From an uncultured Bifidobacterium sp. (GTDB lineage: Bacteria > Actinomycetota > Actinomycetes > Actinomycetales > Bifidobacteriaceae): a DNA stretch of 38,204 nt. Location: assembly GCF_949292005.1 (NCBI RefSeq), contig NZ_CASEXV010000096.1, positions 1 through 38,204 of the forward strand, written 5' to 3'. A model generated the notes under the pieces. The model was not told the origin of the DNA. It made no database searches and was given only the letters and a program-made list of their open reading frames with translations. Below are positions 17,371 to 27,201 of the stretch, in pieces (the first letter of the stretch is position 1; each line of letters begins with the position of its first letter). The translations under genes and the position numbers were made by a program.

Positions 17371-17390
17371 CGCCATGCTCGTGGATGGCG
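17371..17390 (+). promoter_or_regulatory. Leader hairpin before the HIT gene ribosome binding site
   Basis: CGCCAT (17371-17376) pairs with ATGGCG (17385-17390) around GCTCGTGG. The stem ends ten bases before AGGAG (17401-17405). If the upstream -10 is right, the hairpin is at the mRNA 5' end, which could protect the transcript. The role is inferred. Confidence 0.4.
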
Positions 17391-17409
17391 TCTGACACGA
17401 AGGAGAAAT

Positions 17410-17748
17410 ATGGCGGATTCGGATGAGTGCCTGTTCTGCGGCATCATCGCCGGGACCATACCCAGCGAGCGCGTGTATGAGGACGACATGGTCTATGCGT
17501 TCAAGGACATCAATCCCAAAGCCAAAGTCCATGTTCTGATCGTGCCGCGAAAACACTATCGGGACGTCGCCGCCCTGGCGAAGAACGATCCTGCGCTGCT
17601 GGCGCATATTGTGGAGACTGCCCAGGGAATCGCCGACAAAGCCTTCCACGGCGCGTACCGGCTTATCTTCAACACGGGACGTGACGCAGGCCAGAGCGTC
17701 TTCCATGTGCACGCCCATGTGCTCACCGGCGAGACGATGGACGAATAG
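17410..17748 (+). CDS. HIT family nucleotide hydrolase (Hint-like)
   Basis: Small cytoplasmic hydrolase of the histidine triad family, which cleaves nucleoside phosphoramidates and related adenylates. It has 112 residues, typical of HinT. The triad HVHAHVL is at residues 99-105, with His101 as the expected nucleophile. Cys7 and Cys10 in CLFCGI form the usual zinc-site pair, and NTGRDAGQSVFH is the conserved phosphate-binding stretch. AGGAG at 17401-17405 precedes the ATG. Five bases separate it from phoH. The true cellular substrate is unknown. Confidence 0.95.
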   Translation: MADSDECLFCGIIAGTIPSERVYEDDMVYAFKDINPKAKVHVLIVPRKHYRDVAALAKNDPALLAHIVETAQGIADKAFHGAYRLIFNTGRDAGQSVFHVHAHVLTGETMDE

Positions 17749-17753
17749 GCTCC

Positions 17754-18832
<1,079 letters not shown>

Positions 18833-18836
<4 letters not shown>

Positions 18837-19381
18837 GCGTCGATGTGACGAACGAGACGTCATGGAGGATCGACGGGAAGGTCTTCTCCGATCTGGGAGT
18901 GTGGGTTCTTGATCAGATGAAGGTGAGCGTCAGCTCGGATCTGACGATCATCTTCGTCGACCCCGAGCCCATCGCCGAACTCCATCAGCGGTGGATGAGC
19001 CTTGAGGGACCGACGGATGTGATGAGCTTCCCCATGGATGAGCTTCGTCCCGGAGAGGATGGGCGCATCGACGAGGGCGTTCTTGGAGATATCGTGATAT
19101 GCCCGTGGGTCGCCGCCCAGCAGGCTCTTGCCGCCGGCCATGGGACGATGGAGGAGATGCTTCTGCTGTGCATCCATGGCATTCTTCATCTTCTCGGCTA
19201 CGACCATGGAACGCCGGAGGAGGAGAGACAGATGTTCGGTCTGCAACGACAGCTTCTTCTCACTTTCTTCGCGGCACGCTCCTCATCCATCGAACAGGCC
19301 GTTCTGCCACCCGGCGTTCCCGACGCCCTGGCTCTCTATGAGCGTGACCATTCGACATCGGCCAGGAGGTCGAGAGGATGA
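18833..19381 (+). CDS. ybeY: Endoribonuclease YbeY (rRNA maturation factor)
   Basis: Zinc-dependent single-strand endoribonuclease needed for 16S rRNA 3'-end maturation and ribosome quality control. It has 182 residues. The zinc motif HGILHLLGYDH gives His115, His119 and His125, and the conserved TDVMSFPMDE stretch and GDIVICPWVA strand are present. The C-terminal tail after residue 150 is variable and slightly long. It overlaps phoH upstream and the CNNM gene downstream by ATGA, so all three are probably translated together. Confidence 0.97.
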
Positions 19382-20814
19382 TGTCTCGTTTCGAATTCGC
19401 GCCCGACGCCCTGACGCTTCCCCTCATCGTCGTTATGGCCGTTGTCGCATTTCTGCTCGTCTGGTTCTCCCTGACCATGGCTGCGTCGGAAAGCGCCGTC
19501 TCCAGAGTCACTCGAGCCAATCTCAACAATCTGATTCTAGAGATTCAGACGGATGATTCCCTGACTTCCTTCATGCGTATGAAGCGCATCGCCAGGGTCC
19601 ACCGCGTGCAACGGCTCATATCCGACAGGTTCTCCACCGCCGGTTCCTGCGCGTTCTTCCGCATCGCCTGCAATGTCCTCGATGGCGTTCTTGTGGCATG
19701 CACAGTGGTGTTGTGCGGGGCGCCGCTCTGGCTGGCGTTGGTTGTCGGATGCGTTTTCGCCGTCATAGTGGCAGTGATCTCGGTTCTCGTCCGTCCTCGT
19801 TCGGCGGGCGCGTACAAGCCCGTCGACATCATGCTCAAACACGCCAGGGTGATTTCCGTCGCTGTGCTGCTCACGCCTTTTGCCAGCGTCGGCGGCCACA
19901 ACACGACGCGACGACGGATCCGGTCCGGGGGAGACCCGTCGGATGACGAGGCATTGGAGGCCATCGCCCATGAGCAGGGCCGCGCCACCATAGACCGCCT
20001 CGTGGAAAGCAACGATTTCGATCCCGAAGTCTCCGAGATGCTTCGCAATGTTCTGACGCTGTCCGAAACACTCACGCGTGAGATCATGGTGCCGCGCACG
20101 GATATGATCTGCATCGCCAGGGACGCGAGCTTGCGCGATCTTCTCCGGCTGTGCACACGCTCCGGCTTCTCACGCATTCCCGTGATCGGATCGGATGTCG
20201 ACGATCTTCGCGGCATCGCGTATCTTAAGGACGCGGTGCGGGCGACGGCCTTCAATCCGGCGGCCGGTGAGCGGACCGTGGACAGCATGTGCCGCCAGCC
20301 TCTTCTCGTTCCCGAATCCAAACCTGTCGACGACCTTTTCCATGTCATGCAGCGATCGCGCCAGCATGTCGCCGTGGTGATAGACGAATACGGCGGAATC
20401 GCGGGACTGGTGACAATCGAGGACACAATCGAACAGATAGTCGGAGAGCTTGAGGACGAGCACGACCGGACGCAGCACGCCGAACCCGAGAAAACAGGGG
20501 ACAGGACCTGGCGGCTTCCCGCGCGCACTCCAATCGCCGACCTTGAGGAGCTTTTCGAGGTTGACATCGACGAGGATGACGTCGACACCGTCTACGGGTT
20601 GCTCACCAAGCTTCTCGGCAGCGTCCCCATTGTGGGGTCCTCTGCGGTGACCCGCGGTCTTCGGCTCACGGCCGTTGATTCCGCGGGACGACGCAAGAAG
20701 GTCTCCACCATCCTTGTCGAACCTGACACCGGGGAATCGCATCGAATCAAAGCCGTTCCGGAGGACATGCCGGATGGGCGCGCAACAGCAGACAAGAGTG
20801 AGGAAGATCAATGA
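19378..20814 (+). CDS. CNNM/CorC family membrane protein with CBS domains
   Basis: Integral membrane protein of the hemolysin C/CorC/CNNM type, linked in other bacteria to magnesium or cobalt efflux. It has 478 residues. An N-terminal membrane domain has about four hydrophobic segments (roughly 13-35, 95-115, 117-137 and 155-170). A CBS pair follows at about 225-345 (REIMVPRTDM, GFSRIPVIGSDVDDLRGI, VVIDEYGGIAGLVTIEDTI in two parts), then the CorC-type C-terminal domain (about 370-460, DEDDVDTVYGLLTKLLG). The start is ATG at 19378, overlapping the ybeY stop; the next ATG (19381) is also possible. The ion is not known. This gene commonly lies between ybeY and era. Confidence 0.93.
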   Translation: MMSRFEFAPDALTLPLIVVMAVVAFLLVWFSLTMAASESAVSRVTRANLNNLILEIQTDDSLTSFMRMKRIARVHRVQRLISDRFSTAGSCAFFRIACNVLDGVLVACTVVLCGAPLWLALVVGCVFAVIVAVISVLVRPRSAGAYKPVDIMLKHARVISVAVLLTPFASVGGHNTTRRRIRSGGDPSDDEALEAIAHEQGRATIDRLVESNDFDPEVSEMLRNVLTLSETLTREIMVPRTDMICIARDASLRDLLRLCTRSGFSRIPVIGSDVDDLRGIAYLKDAVRATAFNPAAGERTVDSMCRQPLLVPESKPVDDLFHVMQRSRQHVAVVIDEYGGIAGLVTIEDTIEQIVGELEDEHDRTQHAEPEKTGDRTWRLPARTPIADLEELFEVDIDEDDVDTVYGLLTKLLGSVPIVGSSAVTRGLRLTAVDSAGRRKKVSTILVEPDTGESHRIKAVPEDMPDGRATADKSEEDQ

Positions 20815-21848
20815 CGGCCAAAGATGAGGGAAATACGGCTACATCCGGATACCGGTCGGGTTTTGTGGCCATCGTGGGGCGTCCCAACGTCGGGAAATCC
20901 ACATTGACCAATGCTCTTGTCGGGACCAGCGTGGCGATAGCATCATCGCGTCCGGAGACCACGCGCAAAGCGATCAGAGGCATACTCACAACCGACCATG
21001 CCCAGCTCGTCCTCGTCGACACCCCCGGAATCCACCGTCCACGAACTCTTCTGGGACAACGCCTCAACGATGTCGTCAGCGACTCCCTCGCCGACGTGGA
21101 CGAGGTCGCCTTCCTTCTTCCCGCGGACCAGAAGATCGGACCAGGAGATCAGATGATTCTCTCCCGGCTCCGCTCCGAATTCTCCTCCACGCGGTCGAAC
21201 CGGCACGGGGAGAATGCTGAGCGTGGGCAGGATATTAAGGCGGAGAAAGGGAAAATTGAAGAGGGATGGCGGATTCCCGTCATCTGCATCGTCACCAAAA
21301 TCGACGCGCTCAGCCGCCACGATCTGGTCAACAAGCTCGTCGAGATCCAAGAATTCGCGGACTTCACGGAGATCGTTCCGGTCAGCGCCTTGGATGACGA
21401 CAACGTCGACGAGGTGCGGTCCGTACTCATCGACAACATGCCCGAGGGGCCCCAGATGTATCCGGAGAGCCAGCTGACCGAGGAGCGGCCCGAAGACACG
21501 ATAGCCGAGCTCATACGAGGAGCCTTCCTCGAAGACCTTGAGGACGAGCTTCCGCACTCCCTGGCCGTTGTGGTGGATTCGATCGACAGACCGGAAACCG
21601 GTGACTCCGGTGCGCAGGGTGGAGCGGGCGTGTCCGCCGCGCGGGTGATGGTCTCGATCTACGTCGAGCGCGACTCGCAGAAGCCCATCATCATCGGCCA
21701 CCATGCCGAGCATCTGGTGCGCGTGAAGAAGAAGCTGCGCACGCCCGTCAACCGCATCGTCGGTATGCGCAGCACCCTTGATCTGCACGTCAAGGTCGCG
21801 AAAGGATGGCAGTCCGATCCCAAAAAGCTGGACAGGCTCGGATTCTAA
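20811..21848 (+). CDS. era: GTPase Era
   Basis: Ras-like GTPase that binds the 3' end of 16S rRNA and is needed for 30S assembly. It has 345 residues, about 40 more than usual. GTPase motifs: G1 GRPNVGKST (23-31), G3 DTPGIH (70-75), G4 TKID (162-165). The KH domain fills the C-terminal part, with VKKKLRTPVNRIVG and the typical ending KVAKGWQSDPKKLDRLGF. Extra length comes mainly from a charged segment at about residues 120-152, between G3 and G4, where Era normally has only a few residues. It overlaps the CNNM gene by ATGA and ends the block at a strong hairpin. Confidence 0.97.
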   Translation: MTAKDEGNTATSGYRSGFVAIVGRPNVGKSTLTNALVGTSVAIASSRPETTRKAIRGILTTDHAQLVLVDTPGIHRPRTLLGQRLNDVVSDSLADVDEVAFLLPADQKIGPGDQMILSRLRSEFSSTRSNRHGENAERGQDIKAEKGKIEEGWRIPVICIVTKIDALSRHDLVNKLVEIQEFADFTEIVPVSALDDDNVDEVRSVLIDNMPEGPQMYPESQLTEERPEDTIAELIRGAFLEDLEDELPHSLAVVVDSIDRPETGDSGAQGGAGVSAARVMVSIYVERDSQKPIIIGHHAEHLVRVKKKLRTPVNRIVGMRSTLDLHVKVAKGWQSDPKKLDRLGF

Positions 21849-21863
21849 AACGCGATGGAGGAA

Positions 21864-21905
21864 CGTGCTGCCGGGAATCGCTCCATTGCCACTCCCGGCA
21901 GCACG
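21864..21905. terminator. Strong hairpin between convergent era and fadD-like genes
   Basis: CGTGCTGCCGGGA (21864-21876) and TCCCGGCAGCACG (21893-21905) are perfect inverted repeats of 13 bases with a 16-base loop. It lies between two convergent stops, so it can act on both transcripts. Neither side has a proper T-tract; the reverse strand reaches TTTTAG only about 13 bases further on. Confidence 0.7.
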
Positions 21906-21927
21906 TCGGACCGACGATGGAGGAGAA

Positions 21928-23949
21928 CTATCGACGGCGCGTGTACATCTGAGTGTTGAGAAGCGTTGAATAGCGCCTCAGCACCTTGGGCCGTATGACC
22001 TTCATGGACGCGGTCATCAAACCGTTCTCCATGCTGAACTCCTCGGGAAGGATGATGAACTTCCTGACCGATTCCGCCCGCGAGAAACCCTCGTTGGCCT
22101 TGTCGACGAACTCCTGCACACGGGCGCGGACCGCCGCGTTGGACGACGCCTGCTCCATGGACATGTCGGCATCCAACCCCTGTGCCGCCAGCCAAGGGCG
22201 CAGCGACGACTCGTCGAGCGTCACCAGAGCCGATATGAACGGCCTCTTGTCGCCCAGAACAAGAGCCTGCGACACGAGCTCGCAACGCTGAATGACCTCC
22301 TCGATGGGGCCAGGAGACACGTTCTTCCCACCTGCGGTGATGATCAGATCCTTCTTGCGGCCGGTGATGAACAGGAAGCCCTCGCCGTTCATACGCCCAA
22401 GGTCACCGGTCGCGTACCATCCATCCGAGGTAAACGAGGTGCCGGTCGCATCGTCGTTCTTGTGATAGCGATGGAAAACCGCTCTTCCCCTGACCTGCAC
22501 CTCTCCGTCCTCGGCGATGCGCAGCGAGAATCCGGGGAAGGGGATTCCCACGGAGCCCTCGTGGAAGGGGGTTCCCAGAGGATTGAACGCGCAGGGCGCC
22601 GTCGTCTCCGTCAATCCGTAGCCCTCATAGACGGGGACATCGGCGCCACGGTAGAAGGCGAGAAGATCAGGGTCAAGCGGGGCGCCTCCGGTCACGATCC
22701 ATTTGACCCGTCCTCCAAGCACCTGACGCAGTGGCCGGTATATCACCGGATCGTATGCGGCGCGCCTTGTCGCCAGAACGCGGCCGGCACGACCCTTGCC
22801 GTTCATCTGCTTCATATAACGTTGCGCGGTGACGACGCCACTGGCGAAAAGAAGTCCTTTGGCTCCATGCCCCGCCTTCTGCGAGGCCGCGTTGTACACC
22901 TTCTCCAGCACACGGGGAACGACGATCATAACCGACGGCTTCGCCAGCTGTAGGTCGGACAGCAACGTTTTGATGCCTTCCGCGATGTATATCCGCATAT
23001 CGCTGGCGACAAGGATGTAGTTGATGGCCCTCGCGAAGGAATGCGCCTGCGGAAGGAACAGGAGCGCGGTGTTCCGGGGGTCGTGCAGAAGCTCGGGCAT
23101 GTAGTCGGGAAGGTTGAGCGCCGTCATGCAATAGTGCTCGTGGGTCATCTCCACGCCTTTGGGGGCGTCGGTGGAGCCCGAGGTGTACACGATGGAGCAG
23201 AGGTCGCCTTTGCCTATGGAGTCGATCCGCGCATCCAATGACGCATCGTCGACCGTGGAGCCGAAGGCCTGGAGCTCGTCGAGTCCACCCGTCTCAAGGC
23301 ACAGGATCCGCGTCAGCGAGGGGCATTCGTCAATAGCACCGTCTGCCTTGTCACGCATATCCTTCGATCCGACGATCAGCATAACCGCATCCGAGTTGTT
23401 CACGATAACGCGGATCTGCTCCGCCGAATCGGTGTCATAGATGGTGGCGAGCACACCGCCGCAAGCCATCACGGCCGCGTCGACGACATCCCATTCGTAC
23501 GAGGTCCGGCACATGAAGGCCACGGCGTCGCCCTTGCGAAGACCGTAATGCAGCAGTCCCTTCGCCGCGGATCTCACATCGGCGATGAACTCGTTCGCCG
23601 TCCGGGTGATCCAGACGCCATCCCTGCGGAACGTGTACAGAGGTTCGTCCCCCATACGCCTCGCGCGATCCGCGTAGATGTCATATATCGACGTTCCCGC
23701 GGGAATCTCCGGATTCCCCTCCGTCCTCGACGTCAATAGACCGGTCGCCGCGTCAATGAACGTGGTCGTCGGATACCCGGCGCCCCAATCGTGGATATGC
23801 GGCAGTCTCATCGTCGAAAGATCCTCGCTGACTTTGACGCCGTCATCGGACCCGTTGTGTCGTGTGGGATGGACGAAATCCCCTGTCACGCTCAATGCCT
23901 TGCGGGCAACATCGAGCGTCTGTTTTCTCCACGCGTTGATAATGGACAC
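21928..23949 (-). CDS. Long-chain acyl-CoA synthetase (AMP-forming)
   Basis: Activates fatty acids with ATP and CoA, acting at the membrane to feed lipid synthesis or remodelling. It has 673 residues. Motifs of the ANL adenylating family: P-loop YTSGSTDAPKG (255-265), YEGYGLTET (441-449), WYATGDLG (511-518) and GRKKDLIITAGGKNVSP (530-546). The start is GTG with AAGGAG six bases before it. It resembles the FadD15-type enzymes of actinobacteria. It diverges from the pnt operon and is convergent with era. Substrate chain length is inferred from the family only. Confidence 0.93.
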   Translation of the reverse strand: MSIINAWRKQTLDVARKALSVTGDFVHPTRHNGSDDGVKVSEDLSTMRLPHIHDWGAGYPTTTFIDAATGLLTSRTEGNPEIPAGTSIYDIYADRARRMGDEPLYTFRRDGVWITRTANEFIADVRSAAKGLLHYGLRKGDAVAFMCRTSYEWDVVDAAVMACGGVLATIYDTDSAEQIRVIVNNSDAVMLIVGSKDMRDKADGAIDECPSLTRILCLETGGLDELQAFGSTVDDASLDARIDSIGKGDLCSIVYTSGSTDAPKGVEMTHEHYCMTALNLPDYMPELLHDPRNTALLFLPQAHSFARAINYILVASDMRIYIAEGIKTLLSDLQLAKPSVMIVVPRVLEKVYNAASQKAGHGAKGLLFASGVVTAQRYMKQMNGKGRAGRVLATRRAAYDPVIYRPLRQVLGGRVKWIVTGGAPLDPDLLAFYRGADVPVYEGYGLTETTAPCAFNPLGTPFHEGSVGIPFPGFSLRIAEDGEVQVRGRAVFHRYHKNDDATGTSFTSDGWYATGDLGRMNGEGFLFITGRKKDLIITAGGKNVSPGPIEEVIQRCELVSQALVLGDKRPFISALVTLDESSLRPWLAAQGLDADMSMEQASSNAAVRARVQEFVDKANEGFSRAESVRKFIILPEEFSMENGLMTASMKVIRPKVLRRYSTLLNTQMYTRRR

Positions 23950-24256
23950 CGCGTTCTCCTTGATCTCGCATCCCCACTGGTGTTTCCGAAGAGTCCATCG
24001 TAATGGTCTTGCCGCCTCGCGTCACCTTACGGTCGCGTAGGCTGACGCGCGGCAGGGCGACGAGCCATGGCCCTCGGACCTCCGCGCTGTCCCGAGACGT
24101 GGACGCGGAACCACTCTTCGGGTTCTCCGCGCCTAAAATAACCACGTTGTCTGTCGGGGCGTGCCGGGGGAACACAGCCCGCTGGCCCAGATCCCTGGTC
24201 GATGAGGTCGTCGGCGTGACGCCGGCGTCACGAATATGAAAGGGTGGATTGTTCGC
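23950..24256. promoter_or_regulatory. Divergent control region between the acyl-CoA synthetase gene and pntAA
   Basis: This 307-base gap must hold promoters for both directions. TAAAAT at 24134-24139 fits a -10 for pnt. Two inverted-repeat elements share the half-site TGACGC: a nested imperfect one at 24014-24053 and a perfect 18-base palindrome at 24215-24232. No small gene is evident; open frames across it look like extensions or shadows. Confidence 0.5.
24215..24232. promoter_or_regulatory. Perfect 18-base palindrome before pntAA
   Basis: CGTGACGCCGGCGTCACG reads the same on both strands. It ends 24 bases before the chosen pntAA start. As DNA it looks like an operator for a dimeric repressor; as RNA it can form a 7-bp stem with a CCGG loop six to seven bases before the AAAGGG ribosome binding site. 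Which applies is not known. Confidence 0.5.
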
Positions 24257-25399
24257 ATGGTCGAAGATACTTCGGCGGAATCCGGACCGGTCTATGGAGT
24301 GCTGGATGAAGCCTCGGATGACGAGCGTCGCGTCGCGGTGACTCCGGACATCGTCACACGGCTGCGGAAGGCGGGGATCGCATGTCTTGTCGAATCCGGC
24401 GCCGGACACGGCTCGCATTTCAGCGATGACGACTACACGAAGGCCGGGGCCTCGGTCGCGTCACGCAATGATGTGGTCACCGGAAGCGACATTCTGGGAT
24501 TCGTATCGCGCCCGTCCCTCGACCTTCTCGACTCGGTTCCCCAGGGAACGTGGATCGTGGGCATGCTGGGATCGTGGACCGACCAGGAATACGTCGACGC
24601 GCTGAATGCCCGGGGCCTTGTCGGAATCGCGATGGAAAAGCTTCCACGCCGCCTCAGCTCCGCGCAATCCATGGATGAGATGACATCACAGAATTCCGTG
24701 ATGGGATACAAAGCGGTGCTCGTCGCCGCCAACGCCTATGGATCGTTCCTTCCGATGATGACCACAGCCGCCGGAACCGTTCGCCCGGCCAAGGTCCTCG
24801 TGCTTGGCGCCGGAATAGCCGGACTGCAGGCAATTGGCACGGCACGGCGTCTGGGAGCGGTGGTGACCGCCTATGATGTGCGGGATGCCTCGCGCTCGGA
24901 GGTCGAATCTTTGGGAGCCAAATTCCTCGATCTGGGTCTTGATCTTTCGTCAGGCCAGGGTGAGGGCGGATACGCCAGGGAATTGACAGATGAGGAACGG
25001 GCCGCGCAGCAGGCCGCCGTCGATTCGCGTGCCGCCGATTTCGACATCGTGATCACCACCGCCAAGGTTCCGGGCCGCCGTCCTCCCGTCCTGCTCACCG
25101 CAGCCGGAGTCTCCGGATTGCGCCGAGGTGCGGTCGTCGTCGACTGCGCGGCCAGCGATCTGGGCGGAAACGTCGAGGGATCCTCCGTGGGCACCATCGT
25201 CACGGAGAACGGGGTCACTATCATTGGTGCGCCTGATCTGCCGAGCGGCGTACCCGACACGGCCTCCGCGCTGCTTGCCCGGAATCTGGCCGATGTGGTG
25301 TCCCATTTCGTCAGGGACCATCATCTGAAGGCCATTCATGACGATCTTGACGATGCGTTGGTCGTCACCACGCCCGACATCTTCGAGGAAGGGGAGTAA
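24257..25399 (+). CDS. pntAA: NAD(P) transhydrogenase subunit alpha, part 1 (soluble NAD-binding domain)
   Basis: Soluble domain I of the proton-translocating transhydrogenase, which moves hydride from NADH to NADP+ using the proton gradient. I take ATG 24257 (380 residues), giving MVEDTSAESG with AAAGGG upstream; ATG 24236 would add seven residues but lacks a ribosome binding site. Alanine dehydrogenase/PNT features: DERRVAVTPD and KAGIACLVESGAG in the N-terminal half, the GxGxxG fold GAGIAGLQ (184-191), and the VPGRRPPVL stretch. It ends without membrane segments, so the alpha subunit is split. Six bases separate it from pntAB. Confidence 0.95.
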   Translation: MVEDTSAESGPVYGVLDEASDDERRVAVTPDIVTRLRKAGIACLVESGAGHGSHFSDDDYTKAGASVASRNDVVTGSDILGFVSRPSLDLLDSVPQGTWIVGMLGSWTDQEYVDALNARGLVGIAMEKLPRRLSSAQSMDEMTSQNSVMGYKAVLVAANAYGSFLPMMTTAAGTVRPAKVLVLGAGIAGLQAIGTARRLGAVVTAYDVRDASRSEVESLGAKFLDLGLDLSSGQGEGGYARELTDEERAAQQAAVDSRAADFDIVITTAKVPGRRPPVLLTAAGVSGLRRGAVVVDCAASDLGGNVEGSSVGTIVTENGVTIIGAPDLPSGVPDTASALLARNLADVVSHFVRDHHLKAIHDDLDDALVVTTPDIFEEGE

Positions 25400-25405
25400 A
25401 GAATC

Positions 25406-25747
25406 ATGGATACCGTCGTGGTGTCAATAACCCTGTTCATTCTGGCGCTTCTGATCGGCGTCGAGGTTATCGGGAAGGTTCCCGCGACCCTGCACACGCC
25501 GTTGATGTCAGGCGCGAACTCCATACATGGGATTGTGATCGTCGGCGTCATCATCGTCGCGGCCGAGGCTGATTCCACGCTGTCCTACGTGCTGATATTC
25601 CTCGCAGCCTTGCTGGGAACTATGAACGTGGTCGGTGGCTATGTGGTCACCGACAGGATGCTCGAGATGTTCCACAGCTCGGCTCCCCGTCCCCACACGG
25701 ACGACGCCAAGTCAGTGCGGAGCGCCACGAAGGGAGATGCTCAATGA
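25406..25747 (+). CDS. pntAB: NAD(P) transhydrogenase subunit alpha, part 2 (membrane segment)
   Basis: Small membrane subunit of the transhydrogenase proton channel. It has 113 residues with three to four hydrophobic helices (about 3-22, 38-57 and 58-80) and a short hydrophilic tail. The VATL-like TLHTPLMSGANSIHGIV stretch and GGYVVTDRMLEMF ending are typical of PntAB. The stop overlaps the pntB ATG by ATGA, implying coupled translation and matched amounts. Confidence 0.95.
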   Translation: MDTVVVSITLFILALLIGVEVIGKVPATLHTPLMSGANSIHGIVIVGVIIVAAEADSTLSYVLIFLAALLGTMNVVGGYVVTDRMLEMFHSSAPRPHTDDAKSVRSATKGDAQ

Positions 25748-27153
25748 ACACGCTTGATCTTGTGTCATGGTTCGTGTATCTGACGGCTTCGGTCCTGTTC
25801 GTCGTCGGATTGCATTTCATGAATTCGCCGAAAACCGCAAGAACCGGTAACCGCATCTCCGCAGTCGGCATGATAGCGGCGATTGTGATGGCTTTCGTGC
25901 ATCTCGCCGTGGGCGGATTCGTCTCATCCGTGGCCGTAGTCGTCCTTATCGCCGGGATCGTTCTAGGAGCGGTGGCCGGAGTCGTCTCGGCCGTTCGCGT
26001 GAAGATGACCGACATGCCCCAACTGGTGTCCATCTTCAACACGGTCGGAGGCGGAGCTGCGGCTCTGGTGGCGCTTAACGACATTCTGTCGTCACGGGGC
26101 GAGCCCTCCATGGTGGTGCTGATCACGGCAGGTCTGGGAATCCTCATCGGATCGGTCACCTTCTCCGGCTCGCTGATCGCAGCCGGGAAGCTGCAGGGTG
26201 TGGGATTCCTCCGCAGGCTGTCGCTGCCGCAACGGGGGATCTGGAATGTCATCGTGGCGGTTCTGACGATCGCGTCCTTCGTCATGCTGTGCGTCCAGCC
26301 CGACCGCCGCGTTCTGTGGTCCATCCTCACGGCGGTTCTCGCCCTCGTCTACGGACTGGTCTTCGTCATCCCGATCGGTGGCGCCGACATGCCCGTCGTC
26401 ATCTCCGTGCTGAATGCGTGCACCGGAACGGCCGTGGCGATGAGCGGTCTCGCGATCGGCAACGTCGCACTGATCGTCGCCGGAGCGCTGGTCGGAGCCG
26501 CGGGAGTCACTTTGTCCCTGCTTATGGCCAAGGCCATGAATCGCCCACTCCATACCGTTCTGGCTGGAGGCTTCGGAACTTCGGAATCGTCGTCGTCGCA
26601 GGGAGCCGGCCCCGAGGGCACCATGCGCGAGGGAAGCGCCGACGATCTGGCTGTCCAGCTGGTCTATGCCTCGAAGGTCATCTTCGTTCCGGGCTTCGGT
26701 CTCGCCCAAGCGCAGGCGCAGCGTGAGCTGGCAGATCTGGGCGAGATCCTCAAATCCCATGGCGTGGAGGTTCTCTATGCGATTCACCCGGTCGCTGGGC
26801 GCATGCCCGGACACATGAACGTGCTTCTCGCCGAGGCGAATGTGCCCTACGAGGAGCTCATCGACCTCGATGACATCAATCCGCAGTTCCCGTCCGCTGA
26901 TGTAGCGCTGGTGGTCGGAGCAAACGACGTGACCAATCCCGCCGCCCGCAAGCCGGGTTCCGCGGTTTCCGGGATGCCCATCCTCGATGTCGACAAGGCC
27001 CAGCATGTCGTGGTTATGAAACGTGGACGCGGACGTGGATATGCGGGAATCGAGAATGAGCTCTACTTCCGCGACAACACGCAGATGGTGTTTGGGGACG
27101 CCAAATCAAGCCTCCAGGCCGTCATCGCGGCAGTTAAGGATCTGCTGGCGTGA
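25744..27153 (+). CDS. pntB: NAD(P) transhydrogenase subunit beta
   Basis: Membrane domain plus NADP(H)-binding domain III of the transhydrogenase. It has 469 residues, normal for PntB. About eight or nine hydrophobic helices fill residues 1-270, a Ser/Gly linker follows, and domain III covers about 300-465: VPGFGLAQAQAQ (315-326) for NADP(H), HPVAGRMPGHMNVLLAEA, VGANDVTNPAAR and MKRGRGRGYAGIEN. Third gene of the pnt operon; the complex would supply NADPH or, in reverse, adjust the proton gradient. Confidence 0.97.
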   Translation: MNTLDLVSWFVYLTASVLFVVGLHFMNSPKTARTGNRISAVGMIAAIVMAFVHLAVGGFVSSVAVVVLIAGIVLGAVAGVVSAVRVKMTDMPQLVSIFNTVGGGAAALVALNDILSSRGEPSMVVLITAGLGILIGSVTFSGSLIAAGKLQGVGFLRRLSLPQRGIWNVIVAVLTIASFVMLCVQPDRRVLWSILTAVLALVYGLVFVIPIGGADMPVVISVLNACTGTAVAMSGLAIGNVALIVAGALVGAAGVTLSLLMAKAMNRPLHTVLAGGFGTSESSSSQGAGPEGTMREGSADDLAVQLVYASKVIFVPGFGLAQAQAQRELADLGEILKSHGVEVLYAIHPVAGRMPGHMNVLLAEANVPYEELIDLDDINPQFPSADVALVVGANDVTNPAARKPGSAVSGMPILDVDKAQHVVVMKRGRGRGYAGIENELYFRDNTQMVFGDAKSSLQAVIAAVKDLLA

Positions 27154-27192
27154 GATCCGCGCGATGCCGGGACAGGCATGTCCGTAACCTCG

Positions 27193-27201
27193 TGGTAGAA
27201 T
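27193..27201 (+). promoter_or_regulatory. Extended -10 promoter element of rplY
   Basis: TGGTAGAAT is an extended -10 (TGn plus TAGAAT, also TAnnnT). Transcription would start near 27208, leaving a leader of about 150 bases before rplY, long for this window. No good -35 was seen. Confidence 0.5.

Noticed and set aside
27170..27183. GGACA/TGTCC mini-hairpin after pntB as a terminator
   Set aside because: A five-base stem without a T-tract is too weak to call.
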